Part shown: one piece after another, positions 55,279 through 64,000 of the stretch
How positions within the stretch are numbered: position 1 is the first letter of the stretch
How the letters are laid out: the number at the start of each line of letters is the position of its first letter
Assembly (NCBI GenBank): GCA_002914805.1
Contig: JXTB01000348.1
Location: 204,648 to 268,647, forward strand
Source of the DNA: Parasponia andersonii
Lineage: Eukaryota; Streptophyta; Magnoliopsida; Rosales; Cannabaceae
Length of the DNA stretch: 64,000 nt
Reading direction: 5' to 3'
Program-made: the position numbers and the translations under genes
The notes under the pieces: model-generated
What the model saw: the letters and a program-made list of their open reading frames with translations, nothing else
Databases searched by the model: none
What the model was told of the DNA's origin: nothing

Positions 55279-57999
55279 AGTGTAATCAAAACCATTCAAT
55301 TCATATGCACATGACACAAATCAACCCATACCCATGAGCTTACATCCTCTCATCTGTGGAAACTCAGGATGATGGCACTAAGTGTACCTAACAGCCTGCC
55401 TAATATCTAAGCCCATACCCGGAGGGAACACCTATGTGTCGCCTACCAAATCTGGAGGGGCAACCGAACTGCCTACACCTGCCAAATGGGAAGGTAATCA
55501 AAAGTAACAAGACCTCGCGCGAGTTTATGGACTTTCACCGACGGCAGGGCATGCAGCGCCACACTGTAGACCCACGATGCTAACACGGTGCTCATGTATG
55601 ATCCTATGACATATGCAATACAGAACTGAAGTGTGAAAATAATCGTGCTCTGGTTTTTCAATAAAATCTGCATACTAGATTTGTATAGAAAAACGGGCAG
55701 CATAACGACCCTATTTTTAATATACCCAAAATAACTTGTACTCAGAAAATTCCCAAAGCAATACAGTATATATCTCATACAACCAATTCCCATCAGAGAT
55801 ATTCGAGAAACCAAAAATCACATTTGTTCTCATATATTGCAGAAAATAAGTTTTATTCGAATACGATATAAAACACAGGTAATTGAATCCCTACCTCGCT
55901 CGAATAGCAATACCACACTATTGAATCCTCAAGGTGTCATTGACGATCGCTCGGAGGGTCGGGAACCAATTTCAAACCCTCGATCGTCCTCTTGTGAAAA
56001 ACCAACTTCTCACTAGAGCTTCAATTTCATAAACGGACCTCTTCACTGAATTTCTATCACCCAAAATAACTAGGTTAGACATATAACTTGTCCAATTCAG
56101 GTCCGAGCCCATATCGGACTGGTGGCATGCAAAACGAGGTAAAATCTCGACTGTCCGTTCTCGATTTTCGTGCCGATTACCAAACAACACAATATATATA
56201 CATCAAACTTCTCCATTTTTCGAGTAAATTTCAAAAATGCAATCAAAAACACAATCCAACAGCCGGATCGAAAACAATAACCATAAACTCGAAATACCCA
56301 AAAATGGCAATTTTTAATCTGGGCAACATGGAGTTGAGATATATATACCTTGATGATCTTTACGACGATACGAATCCAACGGGACAGGTTGGAGGCCGAA
56401 TGATGGCCGGAATCGTCGCCGGTGACAAAAAGCTTCAAACGGCCACTAATGGCATTTCACGGCAAAAGAACGACCGGTAGCTGCTGGCGACGACCGGCGG
56501 CACGGCGAGTCGATGCCGACTGGTCCTCTAGCCAGACGATGGCTGGATGGTGGCATGGCTTCCTTCGGCGGGCTTCGGCCGAGAATGAGAGAGACGAGGG
56601 AGAGAGAGAACCGGGGGGGGGGGGGGGGACGAGACAGAGGGGATTATATATATAATCTGATTTTTTATTTTTTTTAATTCTGGTCAAAAGACCATTTTGC
56701 CCCTTAAAAAATTGGATTTTTACATGTTTGGTATCATTTGAAAAAATAAACAAAAAATGTAAATCTTCTAGATCTATCACTTTAAAGGGCAGAAATCGAA
56801 TCATTCGTAGCCTCTACTACGTTTGCAATATGTATGTACAAGCTACTAGGTTAAGAAAAAAAGAAACTTAATTTGGCATCGTAAATAAGCATAGACAAAT
56901 TATATAAACAAATGTTAGATAAGTTGATGTTAGGTAAATAAGTAAGTAAAAAAAATGTAACTAATCTTTTTATTTACTTGGAAAAATATTAATAAGCTTG
57001 TTAAGAGTGAAATACGTTATCTTAGATGGTTAAAGACAACAATAACAACAAACAAGCCTTTTTTTTTTTTTTTTTGTGATCAACGTGGTTTTCATTTGTT
57101 AGTACGTATGTAGGGAAGCATTCACAAGTTCGAAAGAAGAAAACATGGGCACTTCTTGTTTTGGCAGACATATTCAAGATGTTAAAACAAGGCCATTGGA
57201 TCCCTCAGACGCTTATCAACAATTTGAAATTATTACCGAAAAGCATCATTATGGTTTCACAGCTAAGTCTATTGCTTCAGATGGGTTTCCCCCTGACAAA
57301 CTGAGGTACAAATATTGGACGGCCAAAATGCAAACTCCAAAATACTACAAACTAATGAACCAAGCTCTAGGTCTCAACTCTTCCCTCCGCGCCACTCTTC
57401 CTTCGTTTGACTTCCCATCGTTTAATGATTCTTCCGCGTCCGTCGTTGTGGGGAAATGGTACTGTCCTTTCATGTTTGTGGAGGAAGTTATGAAGTTAGA
57501 AGACCAAGTGAAGAAATCCATGTTCTATGAAATGACACTTGAGCAAAGGTGGGTTAGGGTTTTCGAATGCGAAAATCTCGAAAAGGAAGGGAAGTTGGTG
57601 TCCGTAAATGTTGTGGTTGAAACGGAAGATGTTTGTGTTGTGGGAAGGAAAGCTGCTTGGGATGAGAACAAAGTGAAGAACAAGGTGGTGTGGTTTAGAA
57701 GTTATGATGATAGAGCGGGACATCAAGAATTTAGAATTGGGTTGAATATGGTTATTGTTGAGAGAATGAAATGGGAGCAAGAAAGATTTGGATGGGTTGG
57801 TGGGGATGGAAGAAAAGGGAGAGTAGAGAGATCTGAGGAGTTTGATGGAACGGGTACATGGACCAAATTTGGTTGTTATGTTTTGGTTGAGAGATTTGTT
57901 TTGAAAAGAATGGATGGAAGCCTTGTTTTGACTTATGATTTCAAGCACACAAACCAGATTAGATGCAAATGGGATTATGGGAATGGAAGTTCTTGCTAG
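47243..57999 (+). CDS. DUF1262 family protein (copy f), intact exons around a 9.6-kb intron
   Basis: Coding parts 47243-47541 and 57114-57999 give 394 residues. The donor is AAAGG/GTATGG and the acceptor TATGTAG/GGAAGC, phase 2, exactly as in copy c, splitting Gly100. Exon 1 encodes [32 protein letters not shown] (23-36) and [19 protein letters not shown]. Exon 2 encodes [53 protein letters not shown] (about 210-224), [14 protein letters not shown] and [12 protein letters not shown]. The usual stop after KWE is lost by a small insertion, adding DYGNGSSC. No premature stop or frameshift is present in either exon. The intron hosts a complete LTR retrotransposon (47832-56724). Molecular function of the family is unknown; whether the transcript is spliced across this distance is untested. 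Confidence 0.8.
47832..49849 (-). repeat. Chromovirus LTR, 3-prime copy
   Basis: Starts tgtcgcgaccc, ends gggtttttaca; 2018 bp. Contains a TA microsatellite (about 48412-48430), a GC-rich segment (49540-49740) and TATATATATATA at about 49773-49784, close to its right (transcription-start) end. Confidence 0.9.
49977..50390 (-). pseudogene. Integrase C-terminal domain and chromodomain
   Basis: The - strand encodes [47 protein letters not shown] and then [20 protein letters not shown] and [16 protein letters not shown]. The last part is the chromodomain that targets chromoviruses to heterochromatin; W is expected after EAT but a TGA is present, after which [14 protein letters not shown] is still readable. 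The order is that of Tekay/Del-like elements. Confidence 0.85.
50391..51150 (-). pseudogene. Chromovirus integrase core, decayed
   Basis: Motifs on the - strand: [15 protein letters not shown], preceded by TAG where W is expected (near 50920), [20 protein letters not shown] and [11 protein letters not shown] (second active-site D; 50552-50914). In another frame AYHPETDGQ appears as [15 protein letters not shown] with LEDMLRC (50391-50753), which supplies the active-site E. A frameshift lies near 50740. Toward 51150 zinc-finger remnants are present. Confidence 0.85.
51602..52175 (-). pseudogene. Chromovirus RT C terminus and RNase H, decayed
   Basis: The - strand encodes [20 protein letters not shown] and [20 protein letters not shown] (51957-52175), [20 protein letters not shown] and [12 protein letters not shown] (51800-51991), and then [40 protein letters not shown] and [14 protein letters not shown] (51602-51790). 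RNase H acids in YTDAS, DLELAA and SDHKSL are kept; stops separate the three parts. Confidence 0.85.
52176..53018 (-). CDS. Chromovirus reverse transcriptase, open frame of 280 codons
   Basis: The longest uninterrupted retroelement frame here. It holds [115 protein letters not shown] and the active-site motif [13 protein letters not shown]. It copies element RNA into DNA. The frame ends at a TAG (52173-52175) where Q would be expected before LYAKKSKY. It was originally part of one gag-pol polyprotein, so this is an open fragment and not an independent gene. Confidence 0.85.
   Translation of the reverse strand: MDCHKKWVTLFPSDGYPIVYQAGMSPLKPSPVLKVCMGGRKKLECYRNLFAMDGMVRIDDQDPWIPVVCKYSEVFPKDLPGLSPDREIKFCIKLVPRAQPVSIPAYRMTPAEMDKLREQLGDLLSKGFIRSSTSPWGAPVLFAKKADGLLRLCVDYRKLNQLTVKNKYPLPRIDELFDQLGGSRFFSKIDLRSGYHQLKIREDDILKTVFRTRYGHFEFLVMPFGLTNAPAAFMDIMNRIFRPFLDRFVVVFIDDILVYSKTREEHAEYLGIVLKTLRDH
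53025..53378 (-). pseudogene. Chromovirus aspartic protease
   Basis: The - strand encodes [17 protein letters not shown], where DTG is the catalytic motif of retroviral-type proteases, then [20 protein letters not shown] and [12 protein letters not shown], the usual end of the domain. A stop follows KY at 53022-53024, separating it from RT. It would cut the polyprotein. Confidence 0.85.
53379..54527 (-). pseudogene. Chromovirus gag, decayed
   Basis: Start at the complement of CAT 54525-54527 ([10 protein letters not shown]). Core: [51 protein letters not shown]. Two adjacent TAG codons (54192-54197) and one at 54150-54152 stand where the gag family has tryptophans (WW, and W in TWEDF). The zinc knuckle reads [14 protein letters not shown]: the last Cys of CX2CX4HX4C is Tyr. 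A Q/S/G-rich tail follows. gag would form the particle. Confidence 0.85.
54642..54653 (-). other. Primer-binding site, initiator tRNA-Met
   Basis: The complement reads TGGTATCAGAGC, a perfect match to the start of the site complementary to plant initiator tRNA-Met, seven bases inside the 5-prime LTR. Confidence 0.9.
54661..56724 (-). repeat. Chromovirus LTR, 5-prime copy
   Basis: Starts tgtcacgactc, ends ggatttttaca; 2064 bp. Longer than its partner through a longer TA tract (about 55240-55275), a 16-base G run (56613-56628) and small insertions near 56500. TATATATA lies at about 56645-56653. Confidence 0.9.
56613..56628 (+). repeat. Run of 16 G
   Basis: Sixteen consecutive G in the promoter-end part of the 5-prime LTR, between GA-rich tracts; absent in the other LTR at 49762. 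It could form a quadruplex, or be a sequencing or polymerase artefact. Confidence 0.8.
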
Positions 58000-59066
58000 T
58001 AATCCAGTATTAACTCAGAGAAATAACCTTTCACTAAACAGTAGTAATTCATCATGTATGTTTATTCTGGATTCATAACTTGAATGCCAGTTTTTTTGTG
58101 TAAGTTAATGAGTATAAGAACTTTGATTATAATTTTCATTTCCTTCAATAACAAAGACAAACTAATTAAATATGTCCTGTCATTTTATTTATTTATTTTT
58201 TTTTTGGATGACTAGCTAGTTAAGATATTAGTACAACATATATAATTTGATATATAACTAATTTAGTACTGTATATATAGTATATTGAGTGGCTACGGTA
58301 AAACCCTTTTTTTTAACTCAGGTGAGAACATATATTCTAATCCACTAAATTATTATCAGATAGGCCAAATGCTTTATGTGCTAAAAACTTATTATTGGTA
58401 ATATATTTCTTATTAATGTTTTTTTTTAGTAAAAAGACGAAAGAATGATAGACCTTTTCTCAAGTAATATTTTGAAAATACCTATCTATTATTTTACTTT
58501 TGAAAATAAAAAAACATTTTAAAAAAGATTTTGACATTCCTCAAAATATCATTTTAAAACTCAAAATATCATTTTAAAAAGGATTCACCAAAAAGTCATT
58601 TAGTCCCAAATTAATCCTATCTTTCCCCAATCTACGAGATAGAGACTCAAGGTACATAAGCCTCAAAATTTAGATCGATTCATTGAGGTTGCTTTTAGCT
58701 TTTAAATGCAGTTACGAATAAAAGGAGTGAGAACTATTTAGTAAGTTTTTACTTTTCATCTTTATAAAGTTGTTATGTAATCACTATTTTAAACCAATTT
58801 TGATAAATATGTAAAATTTGGTTTAGCTTATTATGCTCCCATAATACAATTTACCTAAAATATCATTATAAAGTATACATAATTTATAGTTTACTAAATA
58901 ATTAAATGTTTTTAAAACACACAGTAATTTTATAAATTAAATTTGTTAGTAGTATATATTTTTTTTATTCTTACAAAACATTACAACAATAAAACTGGTC
59001 CATAATTGCTTACAATACAATGCCAACAATAAAACTGGCCATTTTTATTTTTCTTTAATTGGAACA
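58000..59066. other. 3-prime flank of copy f and AT-rich spacer
   Basis: Likely carries the transcript end of copy f within the first 150 bases. No other gene recognised. Short tandem duplications such as ctcaaaatatcattttaaaa near 58530-58580. Confidence 0.4.
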
Positions 59067-59276
59067 ATGTCATAAATACTCGTTTTCTAAAGTATATTTT
59101 CATAAATACCTATTTTTTATTTTTCTCTTATAACATATCCGTTGTTTTTTTTTCAGAGAATATATACTATAATGTCATAAATACTCGTTTTCTAAAGTAT
59201 ATTTTCATAAATACCTATTTTTTATTTTTTTATAAAATATCCGTTTTTTTTTTTCAGAGAATATATACTATAATAT
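59067..59276. repeat. 105-bp tandem duplication
   Basis: atgtcataaatactcg starts at 59067 and again at 59172; the two units agree over their whole length (both with tcataaatacctatt and cagagaatatatactataat), differing by small indels. Confidence 0.8.
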
Positions 59277-61450
59277 GAAATGTATATCATAATATATATT
59301 TTACGTATAAAAATAACATGGTATATATTTATATTTCAAAATATATACGAAAAGTATAAATTTACATTGTAAATATAAATTGTGCTATATATTTACACTG
59401 TAAATATAAAACACGCACATTTTACACATGAATGTATACCATAAAATAGGCACTATTGAACAANAGGGTATTTTTGAAATATAAGTTAAAAGAGGGTATT
59501 TGATGTAAATTTCTCACTTCGATTTCGGCCCATAGAGTTGTGTAAGCTTCATTTGAACATTTTTCCTTTTCTTTTATTTCTTGTCAAAAGAAAACTGGTT
59601 TAATATTGGAAAAACACTATTTTGAGTTCAAAGCAATATGTTTTTCTGTAAAGGGGGGAAAAACACATTGGCGCGAAATTTTCTTCTTTTTATTTATTAG
59701 AACTTTTTTTATATTCTTCGAAAAGGACAAATGCATCAATAATTTTTTCTTATTTTTAAAGAACAACTTGTAGAAGGTTGAAGTTGCTAAGCATCAGGAC
59801 AAAGCTCTATAGGTGTAGTGGAGGCAATTGCTCCCACTAAATTTTTAGAAAAAAACAATTTCTAATATGAAGTGTGTACATATATTACATATATCCTAAA
59901 AAAAAAAAAAAAAGGAAAAGAGAGAAAAGAGTAAAAATAAGTACTGATATGTAGGAGAACGTGAATCATTGAGCTATGTGAATAGGACTTCTTTCAAAAT
60001 TCGAGGCCCAAAGTGCCAATAATTGAAAAATCCTGCATGGACAAATTTTTTCAAAAATTTCGGATTAATTTAGAAAAAATATCACTTTTTAAAAAGTCTT
60101 TTAGAAAAGTAACACTTTTAATAAATATTTAGAAAATTACAATTTTTATTCAAAATTGGAATGTATTCGAGGTAAGTAGTTAGGTTACTTAGGTAGCCAA
60201 TCTAACTCCTTGAGATAACTTGATTCGTTACTTAAATTATCACGTCAATTAATACAAAAGTATTTTTCTAAATATTTTTGAAAATAGTATTTTTTAAATT
60301 AAAATTCAAAATGTTTAATACAATTTCAAAATTGGGATTTTTCAATTATCATAAAAAAGAAAACAAAAATACGGTAGAGTTCTTTTTAGCAAAATATGAA
60401 TTTTTACAACATTTTAAAAAAAATACTATTTTTGAAATAATTACTAATTACTAATGTCTGAAAATTAATTATCGGTAACCAGTTACTAATTATATACTAG
60501 TTATAAATACTTATAGTTACTAGTTACTATTTTAAGAAATAGTACTTTTCTGAATTTTTTCTAAAAAGTATTATTTTCTAAAATATATGGTACTAGTTCT
60601 AAAAAAATCTGAGTTCACTGTATATTTCCAATTATTTTTTAAAAAAGTCATGCATAGCCTAATTTTCTCGTAAGTTAATAATTAACAGTACTTTATTTTA
60701 AGTTAGACCGTACTTCTTCGCCAGCCACAAAAAAGAAAAAAAGAAAAAGTTAGTGTATCTTAGGGCAAAAGTGGAATCAAATAGAAAAGATTTAAAAAAG
60801 AAAAAAAATGCAAAAAACAAAACAAAGTCAATAGTATACGTAAAAAGCCATCAAATAAGCTAGAAAAAAAAATCATTTTAAGCTAGAAAAAAAAATCATT
60901 TTACTCTAGAAATTATAATTTTATTTTCAAATTAAATTGGAAATTATATGAAAACAAAAAAAAAAAAACAGAATTCTAGAAGCCACTAAATTTAGGAATA
61001 TAAATAGAATAATATAATTAAGAACTTGCTTGTAACTTATTAGAGACATAATTTTTAAAACACTAATTATTGCATAAAATATGTAGATAATATTGTAGAT
61101 GATATATAATTTGATTGCCTATATTGTAAAATATATATATATTTGATAATATTGCTAATAATGTCATCATAAAGATTTTCAAACGTGAAAACTCGTAAGA
61201 AAATTGTAATGTATCAAAAAAATTATACATCATAAATATCATTTTGTTAGTAGGAAAGACTACAAAAGAACACTCTTTTTTTGATTATAAGTGAGATTTT
61301 TTACTCTAAACCATTGAATTATAATTGAACTATCTAAATGCTTTATATACAAAAACATATCATATACCTATCAATATTATATTTACCTTTCTATTTACTA
61401 CTGTTAGAATTTTTTTTTTTTTTGAGAGGGCGGTGAGGAGAAGATGTTCA
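59277..61450. other. AT-rich spacer
   Basis: No gene recognised. One ambiguous base (N) at 59464. A weak inverted repeat pairs caataattgaaaaatcc (about 60017) with ggatttttcaattat (about 60328), a possible old MITE. aagctagaaaaaaaaatcatttt is doubled near 60855-60903. Confidence 0.4.
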
Positions 61451-61459
61451 AAATTTTTA

Positions 61460-62239
61460 GGCTTTTAAATACAAAAAACCCCCTTAAACTCATAATATTT
61501 TAATAAAATTAATCACGAACTCAATTTTTTGGAACAAAACTTCTTGAAATTCCTTAATATTAGTTCAGTTATAAAAGAAAGGTGTTTCTATTAGTTTTTT
61601 TTTAACGGTTAGGTCCTTATTCATTTATTTGTAGGTTTTAAGTCCTCATTTTTTTTATTTTACATTAATTATTTTTAATTTTTCTATCCAAAATTGTCAT
61701 TAATTGGCACTTACTCAAAATGTGCTCATCTCAAGAGTAAAATTAGAAATAAAAAGAAATTATTATTTTATTTTTTGAAGAAAAAATTAGCAGTATATTC
61801 ATATACATTTCTTCTAGATATATTAATACTTGGAGAAAAGTAGATTCATATTGAAACTATATAAAATTTTTTAATTTTTTAAACCTGTTTTCAATGAAAA
61901 CGATAATTCATCTCTTATTTTTTTAAAAAAAATAAATAATTTCTCTTTATTTCTAATTTTATTATTGCCGTGATAAGCACGCTTTGGACAAACTAATTAA
62001 TGATAGTATTAGATAGAAAAGATTAAAAGAGATTAATATAAAACAAAAATCTAAGAATAAAGACCTAAAGACCATAAATAAAAGAATGAGAACTTAACTG
62101 GAAAAAAAATAATAGAATACTTTTCTTTTCTAACAGAATGAATATTAAGGAATTTTGGGGAATTTTGTTCTAAAAAATTGAGTCTATGATTAATTTTCTA
62201 ATTTGTTTCAAATTCAAGGGATTTTTATACTAAAAAGCC
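61460..62239. mobile_element. Foldback Mutator-like element with about 320-bp inverted repeats
   Basis: The left arm (61460 to about 61780) is the complement of the right arm (about 61915-62239) with scattered mismatches: ggctttt ends, gactcaattttttagaacaaa / gaactcaattttttggaacaaa, attccttaatatt, and taaaattagaaataaa near the inner ends. Only about 135 bp remains as a loop. Flanks aaattttta (61451-61459) and aagttttta (62240-62248) form a 9-bp target duplication with one mismatch, as in the Mutator superfamily. No transposase frame. Confidence 0.85.
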
Positions 62240-62248
62240 AAGTTTTTA

Positions 62249-62975
62249 ACACTCTCTACCTCCATACTTGCGTGCCCACCCCATCCCTCCCCCCCTAAAA
62301 AAACAAAACAAATCAAAGATTGAAAATTTGGAGAAAATTTTCAAAATATTATTAGATATAAAAACTTCTCCAGTACTCTCCTAACTCTTAGAGTGCTCCA
62401 TAGGCCTCATGTTTATCGCTCTCGGCTCTTTTGACTTTGTCCTCAATAGTTGTTATCTCTTTCTCTTTATCTCTATGATATGATATCGTTAATTTGAAAT
62501 CCTTGATATGAAGACCTTTATCTGAAACTACTGATCTTAAAATGTTGACTTGAAACTCTTTTGAATTTTATTAAGGTATGAGAATTTGTTTATTGTTTTT
62601 GGTATTTTTTTTCTTTGTTTGTTTTAATTGTTTACATGGGGTATCATGTGTTTGTTTAAGGAGGTTATACATCATAATCAATATATATATATATATATAA
62701 ATATATATAAGTGATATTTTAATAGAGATTTTTGTTTTTACTCCATAGATGGGTACTCTAATTTAGGTCATTGGATTTTACTCTGATGTCTAAAATAATA
62801 TTAGTAAATTTAATTAAAAAAATTATTATAATTAATGCATATATAAATATAGAAAGTTATTTAAAATAAAAAAGATGGGTAACCTAATGAGTTTGTCAAA
62901 TTTTTTTTATTTTTTTTATAAAAAATAAAACTAGTAAAAAATATTTAATAATCCTAAATTACTCTCAACTATTTT
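62249..62975. other. Spacer with dispersed repeat
   Basis: About 62705-62975 matches the dispersed repeat at 45475-45840 (atagagatttttgtttttactcca, aaaataatattagta, taatcctaaat-actctcaactat). A TA microsatellite stands at its left side (about 62683-62700). No gene. Confidence 0.55.
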
Positions 62976-64000
62976 TGTAAAAACCCATTTTTTTAAAGGG
63001 CAAAATGGTTTTTTGACCATATTTTAAAAAAAAAATTATATATATATACATATCTTCTCTCCCTCCTCCCTCACGTTTCTCCCCCCACAGAATACACACA
63101 ATCTCTCTCTCTTTCTCTCCCTCTTCTCTCTCTCTCTCTCGGCCAAAGGGAGCCACGCCGCCGCCCAGCCACCGTCCGAGCTGCCCACCGACCGACGTCG
63201 CCTCGCCTCATTGCCACGAAGCTCCGCTGCCTGTCGCCGCTTGCTGCCGCCGCGTGTGTCGCCGCTTGCTGCTGCCGCTTGCTGCCGCTGCCTGTGTCGC
63301 CGGAAAAAGCCATTAAAGCCGATTGGACCCATTTCGGAAATTCGGCCACCAGCGACGATTCCGGCCTCCTTTTGGCCTCAAACTGGTCCCGTTGGATTTG
63401 TATCGTCGCAAGGATCATCAAGGTATATATATCTCAACCCCATACTGTCCGGATCAAAAATTGCAATTTTTGAGTATTTTGAGTTTTTGAATTTTAGTTT
63501 TCGATCCGGCCGTTGGATTGTGTTTTTGATTGCATTTTTGGAATGTACTCGGAAAATGGAGAAGTTTGATATATATATTGTGTAATTTGGTGATCAGCAC
63601 AAAAATCGAGATCGGACGGTCGAGATTTTGTCTCGTTTTACGTGCCACCGGTCCGGTGTGGCCCCGGACCCGAATTGGACAAGTTATATGTCTAACCTAG
63701 CTATTTTGGGTGCTAGGAATTCAGTGAAGAGGTCCGTTTCTGGAATTGAAGCTCCGGTGAGAAAGTTGATTTTTCGCATGAGGACGATCGAGGGCTTGGA
63801 ATTGGTTCCCGACCCTCCGGGCGATCGTCAACGATACTTTAAGGACCTAATAGCGTGGTATCACTATTCTATTGAGGTAGGGGTTTAGTTACCTTCGTTT
63901 TATATCGTTTTTGAGTTAAAACTTATTTTCTGCAACATATGAGAACAAGCGTGTTTTTAATGATTTGAATTATATGTGATGGAATCTGGCTATGCGATAT
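62976..64000 (+). repeat. Chromovirus-type LTR, first about 1 kb, cut by the window end
   Basis: Begins TGTAAAAACCC, the complement of the ends at 49849 and 56724. It continues with the TATA tract (about 63036-63050), CT-rich tract, GC-rich region (63160-63310) and the shared block tcatcaaggtatatatatctc (63415 on). It is inserted within the dispersed repeat. Whether a whole element or a solo LTR follows cannot be seen. Confidence 0.8.

Larger units (their letters stand above)
47832..56724 (-). mobile_element. Full-length Ty3/gypsy chromovirus (Tekay/Del-like) inside the intron of copy f
   Basis: 8893 bp. LTRs 47832-49849 and 54661-56724, each TG...CA. The 5-bp target duplication tgttt is perfect (47827-47831 and 56725-56729). 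On the - strand: primer site 54642-54653, gag, protease, reverse transcriptase, RNase H, integrase with chromodomain, then a purine tract (complement of ttctcccctcc, 49850-49860). LTRs differ at roughly 6% of positions in a 270-base sample counted by eye, so the insertion is not recent. Stops in gag, integrase and the chromodomain make it non-autonomous now. Confidence 0.9.

Noticed and set aside
60015..60349. Possible additional MITE
   Set aside because: Only about 17 bp of the ends pair convincingly; the rest is AT-rich and could match by chance. Recorded in the spacer entry.
63211..63585. GC-rich open frame of 124 codons on the + strand near the window end
   Set aside because: It lies entirely in a chromovirus-type LTR; the matching positions in other LTR copies carry stops and indels in all frames.

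Overview
This window is nuclear DNA from a flowering plant, most likely an AT-rich eudicot; the species cannot be named from sequence alone. The evidence is two-exon plant genes with GT-AG introns, Ty1/copia and Ty3/gypsy LTR retrotransposons with initiator-tRNA-Met primer sites, Mutator-type inverted-repeat elements, and long AT-rich spacers with TA microsatellites. No rRNA, tRNA, CRISPR or prokaryotic operon signal was seen.

The only host genes I recognise form one tandem family of DUF1262 proteins (Pfam PF06880, plant-specific, function unknown), all on the + strand. There are six copies in different states: (a) a relic at 1480-1780; (b) a pseudogene at 19580-25267, with nested retroelements in its intron and a copia LTR cutting exon 2; (c) an intact gene at 33848-35435; (d) a frameshifted pseudogene at 38431-39915; (e) a 3-prime scrap at 45040-45117; (f) an apparently intact gene with exon 1 at 47243-47541 and exon 2 at 57114-57999. 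The 9.6-kb intron of (f) contains a complete 8.9-kb Ty3/gypsy chromovirus with a perfect target duplication.

The rest is mostly mobile DNA. 2855-12365 is a truncated Tat-lineage Ty3/gypsy element: pol on the - strand, a spliced antisense (+) gene of the 'putative gypsy type transposon' family (PF04195), and two tandem-repeat arrays (75 and 111 bp). 12427-17514 is a complete but decayed copia element on the - strand. 17970-18421 is a solo LTR. 20177-24280 is a copia remnant whose 3-prime LTR is split by a gypsy solo LTR. 25268-32652 holds two truncated, opposing copia elements. 35871-37523 is a second Tat end (LTR plus antisense ORF). 41339-44942 holds two opposing chromovirus-type LTRs. 62976 to the window end is the start of another chromovirus-type LTR.

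Two non-autonomous Mutator-like elements are well delimited: 962-1297 (about 88-bp arms, 9-10-bp target duplication) and 61460-62239 (about 320-bp arms, 9-bp duplication with one mismatch). Repeated TGG-to-TAG/TGA stops in retroelement genes fit long-term cytosine methylation and deamination. All alignments, percentages and repeat periods were made by eye.
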